8,234 nucleotides of DNA from Bacillota bacterium (GTDB lineage: Bacteria > Bacillota > Bacilli > Bacillales > Cytobacillaceae), in contig JAEWIG010000377.1 in the NCBI GenBank assembly GCA_023387295.1, positions 1 to 8,234 of the forward strand, given 5' to 3'. Both the position numbers and the translations under genes were made by a program. The notes under the pieces were generated by a model. The model did no database searches, was not told the origin of the DNA, and saw only the letters and a program-made list of their open reading frames with translations. Positions within the stretch are counted from its first letter, which is position 1; the number at the start of each line of letters is the position of its first letter. Below, piece after piece: positions 1-5,023 of this stretch.

Positions 1-225
1 CCAACAAACCACTTGGACTTAGAATCAATCACAGCATTGAATAATGGGTTAATTAATTTTAAAGGTTCTATGATTTTTGCATCACATGACCATCAATTTA
101 TCCAAACAATTGCAAACCGTATCATTGAAATAACACCGAACGGTATCGTTGACAAGCAGATGACTTATGATGAATATTTAGACAATGCTGATTTACAAAA
201 GCAAGTAGCTGAAATGTACAAGTAA
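1..225 (+). CDS. ykpA: ABC-F family ATPase, C-terminal fragment (YkpA/YbiT type)
   Basis: The reading frame is open from the first base, so this is the 3' end of a gene that starts outside the window; 74 codons and a TAA stop are present. The visible protein begins at PTNHLDLES, the stretch just after Walker B (the D-loop of ABC ATPases, typical of ABC-F proteins), followed about 20 residues later by SHDHQF, the switch-histidine (H-loop) motif. The tail (NRIIEITPNG, then YDEYL and a charged C-terminus) resembles Bacillus YkpA as I remember it. ABC-F proteins are soluble, with two ATPase domains and no membrane domain; those studied act on ribosomes. The role of this one is inferred only. Which ABC-F subgroup it belongs to is less certain than the family, since most of the protein is missing. 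A strong terminator follows 7 bp after the stop. Confidence 0.88.
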   Translation, partial: PTNHLDLESITALNNGLINFKGSMIFASHDHQFIQTIANRIIEITPNGIVDKQMTYDEYLDNADLQKQVAEMYK

Positions 226-232
226 TTGTACT

Positions 233-263
233 AGCAGGAAGGATTTCTCCTTCCTGCTTTTTT
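233..263 (+). terminator. Rho-independent terminator of the ABC-F gene
   Basis: A perfect 11-bp stem, AGCAGGAAGGA (233-243) with TCCTTCCTGCT (248-258), closes a 4-nt TTTC loop and runs into a T tract (258-263). It sits directly behind the ABC-F stop codon. On the minus strand no T tract follows the stem, so it is mainly a plus-strand terminator. Confidence 0.93.
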
Positions 264-287
264 GTTATGTATTAGTAGGAAACATTC

Positions 288-416
288 TTATTTCTTCTTT
301 TTATGTCGTGATGAAGAAGACATTATTCCTCCTGTTTCAATATTTGTCGTTCCCTGCCCTTTTACTTCTGGTGAGCCTAGTTTAGCTTTTGAAGGATCTT
401 TTTTTCGTTTTCCCAT
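288..416 (-). CDS. Small basic protein, YuzL-like (42 aa)
   Basis: A 42-codon frame starts with ATG at 416 and ends with TAA at 288-290. It is preceded by a near-ideal Shine-Dalgarno, GGAGGTGAT, whose GGAGG lies 8 nt before the ATG; this is the best reason to call it a gene. The product is hydrophilic and basic: it starts MGKRKKDPSKAKLGSPEVKG, has a QGTT segment, then a Gly/Ser-rich part, and ends in RHKKKK. It has no Cys, no Trp and no membrane segment. The N-terminal pattern (basic residues, DPSKA, then VKGQGTT) fits my memory of the YuzL family of short Bacillus proteins, whose function is unknown to me. It is divergent from ykuS with a 112-bp gap. Family assignment is from memory; the reality of the gene is better supported than its name. 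Confidence 0.75.
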   Translation of the reverse strand: MGKRKKDPSKAKLGSPEVKGQGTTNIETGGIMSSSSRHKKKK

Positions 417-528
417 CGATATCACCTCCCTCCTTACTTTATCTGTTTTAATTCATTTATATTCATGGGAAAATACAGAATAAAAACGTTAAGGATTTGG
501 CAATCTATCGATGGAGGAGGTGTAATGA

Positions 529-780
529 GTGACGAAAAAAATTGCGGTCGAACAATCACTAACAAATGTTTCTGATGCACTTCGTGAAAAAGGCTATGAT
601 GTAGTTGAATTAAAACCAACTGACTCGGCAAACACTAACTGCTCTGCCTACGTCGTAACAGGCGGTGATTCAAATATGATGGGTATGCAGGATGTTTCAA
701 CAACCGCACCAATCATCGAGGCAAGTGGGTTATCTGCAGAGGAAGTATGTCAAGAGGTAGAGCAAAGATTGAATTACTAA
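529..780 (+). CDS. ykuS: UPF0180 family protein YkuS
   Basis: This 83-residue protein has the layout of Bacillus YkuS (UPF0180): an MTKKIAVEQSL start, a YDVVELK strand, a conserved central YVVTGGDSNMMGMQD (residues 41-55), then STTAPIIEASGLSAEEV and a charged end with EVEQRL. Length equals the usual family length of about 80 residues. Molecular function is not known; it is small, soluble and presumably cytoplasmic. The start is GTG at 529: GGAGG at 516-520 lies 8 nt upstream, and the MTKKI beginning fits the family. An ATG at 525 is in another frame and stops after 16 codons. It appears monocistronic, divergent from the small minus-strand gene and convergent with the molybdate-type regulator. 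Confidence 0.9.
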   Translation: MTKKIAVEQSLTNVSDALREKGYDVVELKPTDSANTNCSAYVVTGGDSNMMGMQDVSTTAPIIEASGLSAEEVCQEVEQRLNY

Positions 781-931
781 GGTATAATGTTGCACATATT
801 ATGATGAAATAATGCTACTTAAACTCAATGTAGGGGATTCGGTCGAGGTACTTCATAAATTAAATACTTCATATACCAAATCCCCGCAGCAACACTTTTA
901 TTGAACCTAATTATTTTTTGCTAAAGCACAC
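781..931. other. Convergent gap with an imperfect inverted repeat
   Basis: The gap between the 3' ends of ykuS and the regulator gene has no plausible reading frame. It contains an 11-bp inverted repeat, GGGGATTCGGT (833-843) and ACCAAATCCCC (875-885), with a 31-nt loop. Inside the loop a 9-bp direct repeat, TACTTCATA, occurs at 849-857 and 865-873. The one mismatch is C-A in plus-strand RNA but G-U in minus-strand RNA, so the stem is fully paired only in a transcript from the regulator's side. No T tract follows on either strand, so it is not a typical intrinsic terminator, though it could lie in the regulator's 3' UTR. Confidence 0.5.
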
Positions 932-1867
932 TTAAAAAGTTTCAAACATAACCTTTCCAGTTTCTGTAATGTCGTAATCACCCATTGAATGAATATCTTT
1001 TTTTATCTCGTCTGACGTTAGAATCTCTTTAATTTTATTAATTACATCCTTGTTTTCATCGGTTTTTAATAATACTAAGTCATATCTTTCTTTAATAAGT
1101 GGGATAAAATCAACGTTTACAATTTTTGCAGTTTTTTCAATTCCTACACCGATATTTGCCTTTTTTCCTGCAATGGCTGATGCAACTGCTAAATGACTAG
1201 TTTCTTCGGTATCATAGCCGTTTACTTCTTTTGAACGAATTCCATTGATTCTTAATTGTTCGTCGAGAAGGATTCTTGCTCCTGACCCTTTTTCTCGATT
1301 AATGATTTTTACATCATCGCGATTTAAATCTGTCCAACCAGTAATGTTTTTCGGATTACCAGTTTCAACATACAATCCAGCCCATCTTGATAAAAAATTT
1401 ATGACGATAAACGGAAAACCCGTTAAGATTTTTTTTACATATGGGATATTATATGTACCTGTATCCCCGTCAAAAAGATGCAAACTTACTAAATCACATT
1501 GATTTTGATACATGGAAATTAAACTATTTAAGCTCCCTGTATAAAGTCGAAGTGGTCTTAAATCTGCAGATTCCTTTTCTAACTCTTTCGCAAGAAAATC
1601 AAGGGCTAAATCCTGACCGCTAATGACAAATGTTCGTGCTTGCGTTACATTCTCTCTATTTGTAAATGGTGCTGTAGTTGAACTACTAGCCCGTTTTTTA
1701 TTCCTCTCTTTATAGACATCTAAATCCTTCCCATCAACCCTCATCTGTCTTCCGACGCGATAGGACGAGAGCTCATCCTTTTTTATTAAATCATAAACTG
1801 TTAATTTAGAGACCTTTAATAGTGAAGCAACCTCCTCTATCGTATACGAAACATCGTTAATAGACAT
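932..1867 (-). CDS. yvgK: Molybdate-type regulator: excisionase-like HTH plus PBP-like domain (YvgK family)
   Basis: This 311-residue protein joins two domains. Residues about 6-55 form an excisionase/MerR-like winged helix (YTIEEVASLLKVSKLTVYDL, then the RVGRQMRV wing). Residues about 78-305 look like the PBP_like domain found in molybdate/molybdopterin-associated regulators, with SLHLFDGDTGTYN (128-140), NREKGSGARILLD (190-202) and HLAVASAIAGKKANIGVG (225-242). There is no signal peptide, so it should be cytoplasmic. In Bacillus subtilis a similar protein, YvgK, lies next to the modA/modB homologues yvgL/yvgM, as here. It is inferred to be a one-component regulator of modAB sensing molybdate or a related ligand; neither is shown. 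A GTG at 1876 is in frame, but ATG 1867 is preferred because AGGGTG (1874-1879) lies 6 nt upstream of it, whereas the GTG has no room for a ribosome binding site. Confidence 0.82.
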   Translation of the reverse strand: MSINDVSYTIEEVASLLKVSKLTVYDLIKKDELSSYRVGRQMRVDGKDLDVYKERNKKRASSSTTAPFTNRENVTQARTFVISGQDLALDFLAKELEKESADLRPLRLYTGSLNSLISMYQNQCDLVSLHLFDGDTGTYNIPYVKKILTGFPFIVINFLSRWAGLYVETGNPKNITGWTDLNRDDVKIINREKGSGARILLDEQLRINGIRSKEVNGYDTEETSHLAVASAIAGKKANIGVGIEKTAKIVNVDFIPLIKERYDLVLLKTDENKDVINKIKEILTSDEIKKDIHSMGDYDITETGKVMFETF

Positions 1868-1873
1868 ACCATT

Positions 1874-1879
1874 CACCCT
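1874..1879 (-). promoter_or_regulatory. Ribosome binding site that sets the regulator start at 1867
   Basis: AGGGTG on the minus strand ends 6 nt before ATG 1867. It overlaps the alternative GTG codon at 1876-1874, which argues against that codon being the start. Confidence 0.6.
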
Positions 1880-1907
1880 ATTCTTTTATAATGTGACAAT
1901 TATTACT

Positions 1908-1967
1908 GTTATATCTAGTTATAATTAGTTATAATCTATTATATCTTATTATATCGAAATATAATTA
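1908..1967. repeat. Six 10-bp tandem units in the regulator/modA intergenic region
   Basis: Six consecutive 10-bp units fill this stretch, beginning at 1908, 1918, 1928, 1938, 1948 and 1958. The first five share TTATA exactly at unit positions 2-6, preceded by G or A; the sixth is degenerate (ATATA). The consensus is roughly RTTATAWYYW. The period is close to one DNA helical turn, so equivalent bases face one side. The array lies between divergent yvgK-like and modA genes and ends 1 bp before the modA ribosome binding site, so it must overlap the modA promoter. TATAAT occurs at 1920-1925 and 1930-1935. It is inferred to be an operator for the divergent HTH protein; simple AT-rich promoter DNA is the alternative. 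Confidence 0.6.
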
Positions 1968-1982
1968 GAGAGGAAGAAAAAA

Positions 1983-2831
1983 ATGAAGTTAAGATTTTCG
2001 GTTATTTTCATGCTCTTATTTATGCTTATTTTAGGAGGCTGTAATACAAATAAAGATAACGTACAGCCAACAGAAAGCAATACTGATCAACAAGAAAAGG
2101 CAACAACGCCCGAAACAGAAGCAGATCCTGAAGAAACTATTGAGCTTACAGTTTCAGCTGCCGCCAGTTTAGAGGATGCATTTAATGAAATGAAACCTCT
2201 TTTTGAAGAGAAACACCCAAACATTAAACTATTATTTAACTTTGGTGGATCAGGTTCATTACAAAAGCAAATTATTCAAGGTGCTCCCGTTGATGTCTTC
2301 TTTTCAGCAGCAGAAGACAAATACGATGAGCTCGTAGATCAAGGTATTATTGATGAAAATCAAGGTAAAGATATGTTAAAAAACACTCTAGTTCTTATTG
2401 TACCAAAGAATGCACAAAATCCGATAACAGGATTTGACGCTCTTACTAATCTGGGTAATAATAAATTTGCACTAGGTACCCCAGAAGCAGTTCCCGCAGG
2501 AAAGTATGGGCAGCAAACGCTCGAAAACTTAGGTCTTTGGGATAAAATGCAAAATAATATCGTCTTTACTAAAGACGTAAGACAAGTTCTTACATATGTT
2601 GAAACAGGTGACGTTGCGGCTGGTTTAGTTTATAAAACCGATGCTGCTGTTTCTGATAAAGTAGAAATTGTTGCTGAAGCAGATGCTAGTAACCATGATC
2701 CTATCATTTACCCTGTAGGAATTATTAAAGCAACTAAGCATATGGATGCAGCAGAAACATTTTATCAATATCTTCAGGAACCTGAAGCAACAGATATTTT
2801 AGTGAAGTATGGATTTTCAGTATTGGACTGA
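1983..2831 (+). CDS. modA: Molybdate ABC transporter substrate-binding lipoprotein ModA
   Basis: The 282-residue product is the extracytoplasmic binding protein that captures molybdate (often also tungstate) for import. It starts with a lipoprotein signal, with lipobox LGGC and lipidated Cys20, then a Thr/Glu/Gln-rich linker (about 21-54) that should tether it to the membrane. ModA landmarks follow: SAAASL (58-63), GGSGSLQKQI (88-97), PVDVFFSAA (102-110), GTPEAVPAGKYG (165-176), GLVYKTDA (214-221) and PVGIIK (244-249). The oxyanion is expected to be held by Ser and backbone groups of the SAAASL and GGSGS loops. Length is normal for a Gram-positive ModA. The ATG at 1983 is preceded by AGAGG (1969-1973), 9 nt away. 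It is the first gene of a two-gene unit with modB, 5 bp downstream, and is divergent from the YvgK-like regulator. Confidence 0.95.
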   Translation: MKLRFSVIFMLLFMLILGGCNTNKDNVQPTESNTDQQEKATTPETEADPEETIELTVSAAASLEDAFNEMKPLFEEKHPNIKLLFNFGGSGSLQKQIIQGAPVDVFFSAAEDKYDELVDQGIIDENQGKDMLKNTLVLIVPKNAQNPITGFDALTNLGNNKFALGTPEAVPAGKYGQQTLENLGLWDKMQNNIVFTKDVRQVLTYVETGDVAAGLVYKTDAAVSDKVEIVAEADASNHDPIIYPVGIIKATKHMDAAETFYQYLQEPEATDILVKYGFSVLD

Positions 2832-2836
2832 TTTGA

Positions 2837-3490
2837 ATGAATGATTTATATCTCTCACCAGTAATACTCTCCTTAAAAGTTTCTTTCGTTTCATTAATAG
2901 TTGTTTTTATTGTGGGGACATTACTGGCAAAATTTATGTATAGAAAACAATTTAAAGGGAAAACAATAGCGGAAACACTTTTCATGCTTCCGCTAGTTTT
3001 ACCCCCTACCGTAATCGGGTTTTTATTAATCGTCATTTTCGGTAATTCAAGTCCTGTTGGTAGATGGATTCAATCTGTGTTTGATCATCCTCTCATGTTC
3101 ACATGGTGGGCAGCAGTCATTGCTTCAACGGTTGTTTCACTCCCACTTATGTATCAATCAGCAAAAACAGGATTTGCTGAAGTTGACATTGCTATCGAGG
3201 AAGCAGCACGAGTAGATGGGGCTAGTGAGTGGTATGTTTTTTTATTTGTTTCGGTCCCGATTGCCGCTAAATCTCTCATTTCTGGTGCTATTATGAGCTT
3301 TGCAAGAGCATTAGGTGAATTCGGCGCTACATTAATGTTTGCTGGAAATATTCCAGGAAGAACACAAACAATGTCAACTGCTATTTATATGTCAATCGAA
3401 TCTGGGAACATGAGCCTTGCGTGGATGCTCGTTATTACGATGATTGCTATTTCATTTATTATGCTGCTAGCAGTTTCATTTATAAAATAG
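2837..3490 (+). CDS. modB: Molybdate ABC transporter permease ModB
   Basis: A 217-residue integral membrane protein, about five membrane segments, forms the channel of the molybdate importer. The cytoplasmic EAA loop that docks on the ATPase is clear at about residues 121-143 (EEAARVDGASEWYVFLFVSV). Other ModB-like stretches are PLVLPPTVIGF (52-62), SFARALGEFGATLMFAGNIPG (within 154-174) and QTMSTAIY (177-184). Length is typical and the C-terminus looks intact. The ATG lies 5 bp after the modA stop with only a weak upstream ribosome binding site, suggesting translational coupling. A terminator follows 5 bp after the stop, so no modC ATPase gene is in this operon; the B. subtilis yvgL-yvgM pair has the same arrangement. 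The partner ATPase must be encoded elsewhere or be shared with another transporter. Confidence 0.94.
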   Translation: MNDLYLSPVILSLKVSFVSLIVVFIVGTLLAKFMYRKQFKGKTIAETLFMLPLVLPPTVIGFLLIVIFGNSSPVGRWIQSVFDHPLMFTWWAAVIASTVVSLPLMYQSAKTGFAEVDIAIEEAARVDGASEWYVFLFVSVPIAAKSLISGAIMSFARALGEFGATLMFAGNIPGRTQTMSTAIYMSIESGNMSLAWMLVITMIAISFIMLLAVSFIK

Positions 3491-3495
3491 TTCCC

Positions 3496-3530
3496 AAAAA
3501 AACGAGCGAAAATGCTCGTTTTTTTCTTTT
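3496..3530 (+). terminator. Terminator of modAB
   Basis: The stem core AACGAGC (3501-3507) pairs with GCTCGTT (3514-3520) around a GAAAAT loop, and extends through five A-T pairs (3496-3500 with 3521-3525) into a T-rich tail to 3530. The flanking A run means it could also stop transcription on the other strand. Confidence 0.95.
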
Positions 3531-3626
3531 AGCTTGAAAAATGTATAAAGATGAAATAAGACAAGTTCTCTCCTCTATCAGCATACTCATTATTATAGGC
3601 AATTAATTTTAAAGGGGAGAAAGCTA

Positions 3627-4082
3627 ATGACATTTCTAGTATTAAAGAAAAAAAACATCATTATGTTTCTTATCATTGTCATTCTTGCTGTTTCTGTTGG
3701 ATCAACACTATTGTTCCTTAATAATCAATCTGAATCTGTTTTTAGTGTTCAAGAGGAGGGAAAGGTTCGAGAGTATCATATGGTAACGGGAGAGTTTAAA
3801 TCAAAACTCCCAAATGGAAAAGAAATTGAAGCGTACCGATGGGATCCAGGAACAATCGTGATTTCAAAAGGAGAAAAGGTGAATTTAATCATTTACGGAG
3901 TTAACGGTGCAGAGCACCCGTTTATCATTGAAGGAACTGATATAAAAGGAGTTGTGAAAAAAGGCGAAGAAACGGTAATTCCTCTTCATTTCACAAAAGA
4001 AGGAACCTATCGTTTAATTTGCTATACTCATAAAACGAAGGAACAGAATGGTCCTATGATTGCTTATATTGTCGTTGACTAG
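3627..4082 (+). CDS. Membrane-anchored cupredoxin-like protein
   Basis: The 151-residue protein has an N-terminal basic stretch and one hydrophobic segment (about residues 11-32) with no lipobox, so it is probably a membrane anchor or uncleaved signal. The rest is a predicted extracytoplasmic beta domain of the cupredoxin type (Cupredoxin_1-like): WDPGTIVISKGEKVNL, then NGAEHPFII, a KKGEETVIPLHF strand, GTYRLICYTH, and NGPMIAYIVV. The candidate copper ligands are His97, Cys132, His135 and Met144, in the order His, Cys, His, Met as in type 1 copper sites. The Cys-to-His spacing (CxxH) is normal, but His to Met is longer than in plastocyanin. An electron-transfer or copper-handling role is inferred; the partner is not visible. 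The start is well placed: AAGGGGAG (3612-3619) is 7 nt before the ATG. It lies between two terminators, so it is probably monocistronic. Confidence 0.78.
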   Translation: MTFLVLKKKNIIMFLIIVILAVSVGSTLLFLNNQSESVFSVQEEGKVREYHMVTGEFKSKLPNGKEIEAYRWDPGTIVISKGEKVNLIIYGVNGAEHPFIIEGTDIKGVVKKGEETVIPLHFTKEGTYRLICYTHKTKEQNGPMIAYIVVD

Positions 4083-4094
4083 CGTATATTTTCT

Positions 4095-4141
4095 CCCCTG
4101 ATTTATTTCCACACTTTTGAAAATAAATCAGGGGCTTTCTT
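4095..4141 (+). terminator. Terminator between the cupredoxin gene and nadE
   Basis: A perfect 14-bp stem, CCCCTGATTTATTT (4095-4108) with AAATAAATCAGGGG (4121-4134), has a 12-nt loop and is followed by CTTTCTTT on the plus strand. It lies 12 bp after the cupredoxin stop and 22 bp or more beyond the nadE stop. On the minus strand the stem is followed by an A-rich stretch, so it may end the nadE transcript less efficiently. Confidence 0.85.
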
Positions 4142-4163
4142 TAATAGTTGTTACCTATTTTCC

Positions 4164-4988
4164 TTACTTCCACCACTTATCATGCATAGAAGCAGGCATT
4201 CTTCGTTTATGCTCTGTCATTAAGTAGCGAGTCTCTATTTTATCGGCCACTTCTTCTGTTACCGGTTTTCCTTCAAGATAATCATCTAATTCATCATATG
4301 AAATTCCAAGCTCTGTTTCATCCGCTTGTCCCGGTTTTTGGTCAAGTAAATCAGCTGTTGGCACTTTTAAATATAGGCGTTCATCCGCACCCAATTCCTG
4401 GAGAAGTGCCTTCCCTTGCCTTTTTGTTAAACCAGTGAGCGGCGTAACATCTGCTCCCCCATCACCATATTTCGTATAAAAACCTGTTATGGCTTCAGCA
4501 GCATGGTCAGTTCCAATCACTAATAATCCTTTTTCTCCACCAAAGGCATACTGAGCAATCATCCGCATTCTTGCTTTAATATTGCCTTTTTGATAATCAC
4601 TTAGCGGTCTAGATTCCACCAGACCATTATATTCTAGCTGCAATTCATCAACAGCGTTTTTTATATTAAAAACATATTCTTCATCGGCTTGGATAAATGA
4701 TAATGCAAGATTTGCGTCGGCCTCATCTCCTTGAACGCCATATGGAAGACGGACTGCTACGAATAAAGCATTTTCGTGTCCCTCATCTCTCAATTCCTCG
4801 ACTGCTAGTTGCGCTAGCCGACCAGCAAGGGTTGAATCCTGGCCCCCACTAATACCGAGAACATATCCTTTCGCTTTCGTTTTTACTAAATACTCTTTTA
4901 AAAAGTTAGTTCTCTCTCTAATCTCTTTTTTCGGGTCAATCATGGGATTAACATTCAATTTCTGCATAATTTCTTTTTGCATGCTCAT
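4164..4988 (-). CDS. nadE: NH3-dependent NAD+ synthetase NadE
   Basis: The 274-residue enzyme makes NAD+ from deamido-NAD+ with ATP and ammonia, the final step of NAD synthesis, in the cytoplasm. The PP-loop SGGQDST (47-53) activates the substrate as an adenylate. Further NadE landmarks are VAVRLPYG (77-84), GNIKARMRMIAQY (135-147), GTDHAAEA (159-166), TKYGDGGAD (172-180), LTGLTKRQGK (184-193) and LLDQKPGQADETELG (214-228). There is no N-terminal glutaminase domain, so it depends on free ammonia, as in B. subtilis NadE (about 272 residues, collinear). The ATG at 4988 has AGGGGG (4996-5001) 7 nt upstream; a second ATG two codons later is less well placed. It follows pncB by 35 bp on the same strand, so the two are likely cotranscribed. 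Confidence 0.97.
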   Translation of the reverse strand: MSMQKEIMQKLNVNPMIDPKKEIRERTNFLKEYLVKTKAKGYVLGISGGQDSTLAGRLAQLAVEELRDEGHENALFVAVRLPYGVQGDEADANLALSFIQADEEYVFNIKNAVDELQLEYNGLVESRPLSDYQKGNIKARMRMIAQYAFGGEKGLLVIGTDHAAEAITGFYTKYGDGGADVTPLTGLTKRQGKALLQELGADERLYLKVPTADLLDQKPGQADETELGISYDELDDYLEGKPVTEEVADKIETRYLMTEHKRRMPASMHDKWWK

Positions 4989-5023
4989 TCTCTTTCCCCC
5001 TATTGTTACTTATTGATCATATG

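Noticed and set aside
262..483. Plus-strand open frame of 73 codons
   Set aside because: It starts inside the terminator T tract, has no ribosome binding site, and is antisense to the 42-aa gene with a strong ribosome binding site; composition looks non-coding.
417..528. Possible sporulation sigma factor promoter (GGGAAAATA and TGAATA-like hexamers) between the small gene and ykuS
   Set aside because: Only one element of each pair matches its consensus at proper spacing, so I cannot tell a real sigma-F/G promoter from AT-rich background.
525..575. ATG at 525 as an alternative start near ykuS
   Set aside because: It is out of frame with ykuS and stops after 16 codons; the GTG at 529 gives the conserved N-terminus.
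434..631. Minus-strand open frame of 65 codons
   Set aside because: It lies largely antisense to the start of ykuS and its intergenic region, with no ribosome binding site and no recognisable protein features.
781..931. Molybdenum-cofactor riboswitch or att site
   Set aside because: The inverted repeat does not show a known Moco riboswitch core, lies at a 3' end rather than upstream of a gene, and there are no integrase genes or flanking repeats.
1245..1623. Two plus-strand open frames (1245-1502 and 1441-1623)
   Set aside because: Both are antisense to the regulator gene, which has clear domain structure; no ribosome binding sites or family resemblance.
1893..1925. GTGACA (1893-1898) with TATAAT (1920-1925) as the modA promoter
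   Set aside because: The 21-bp spacer is too long for a normal sigma-A promoter. MerR-type activators do use long spacers, but usually 19-20 bp, so I could not assign the promoter confidently.
2734..3036. Minus-strand open frame across the modA/modB junction
   Set aside because: Antisense to two well-supported genes.
3531..3626. Promoter for the cupredoxin gene (TTGAAA at 3534, TATTAT at 3591)
   Set aside because: No -35/-10 pair with acceptable spacing was found; the region must hold a promoter but I cannot place it.
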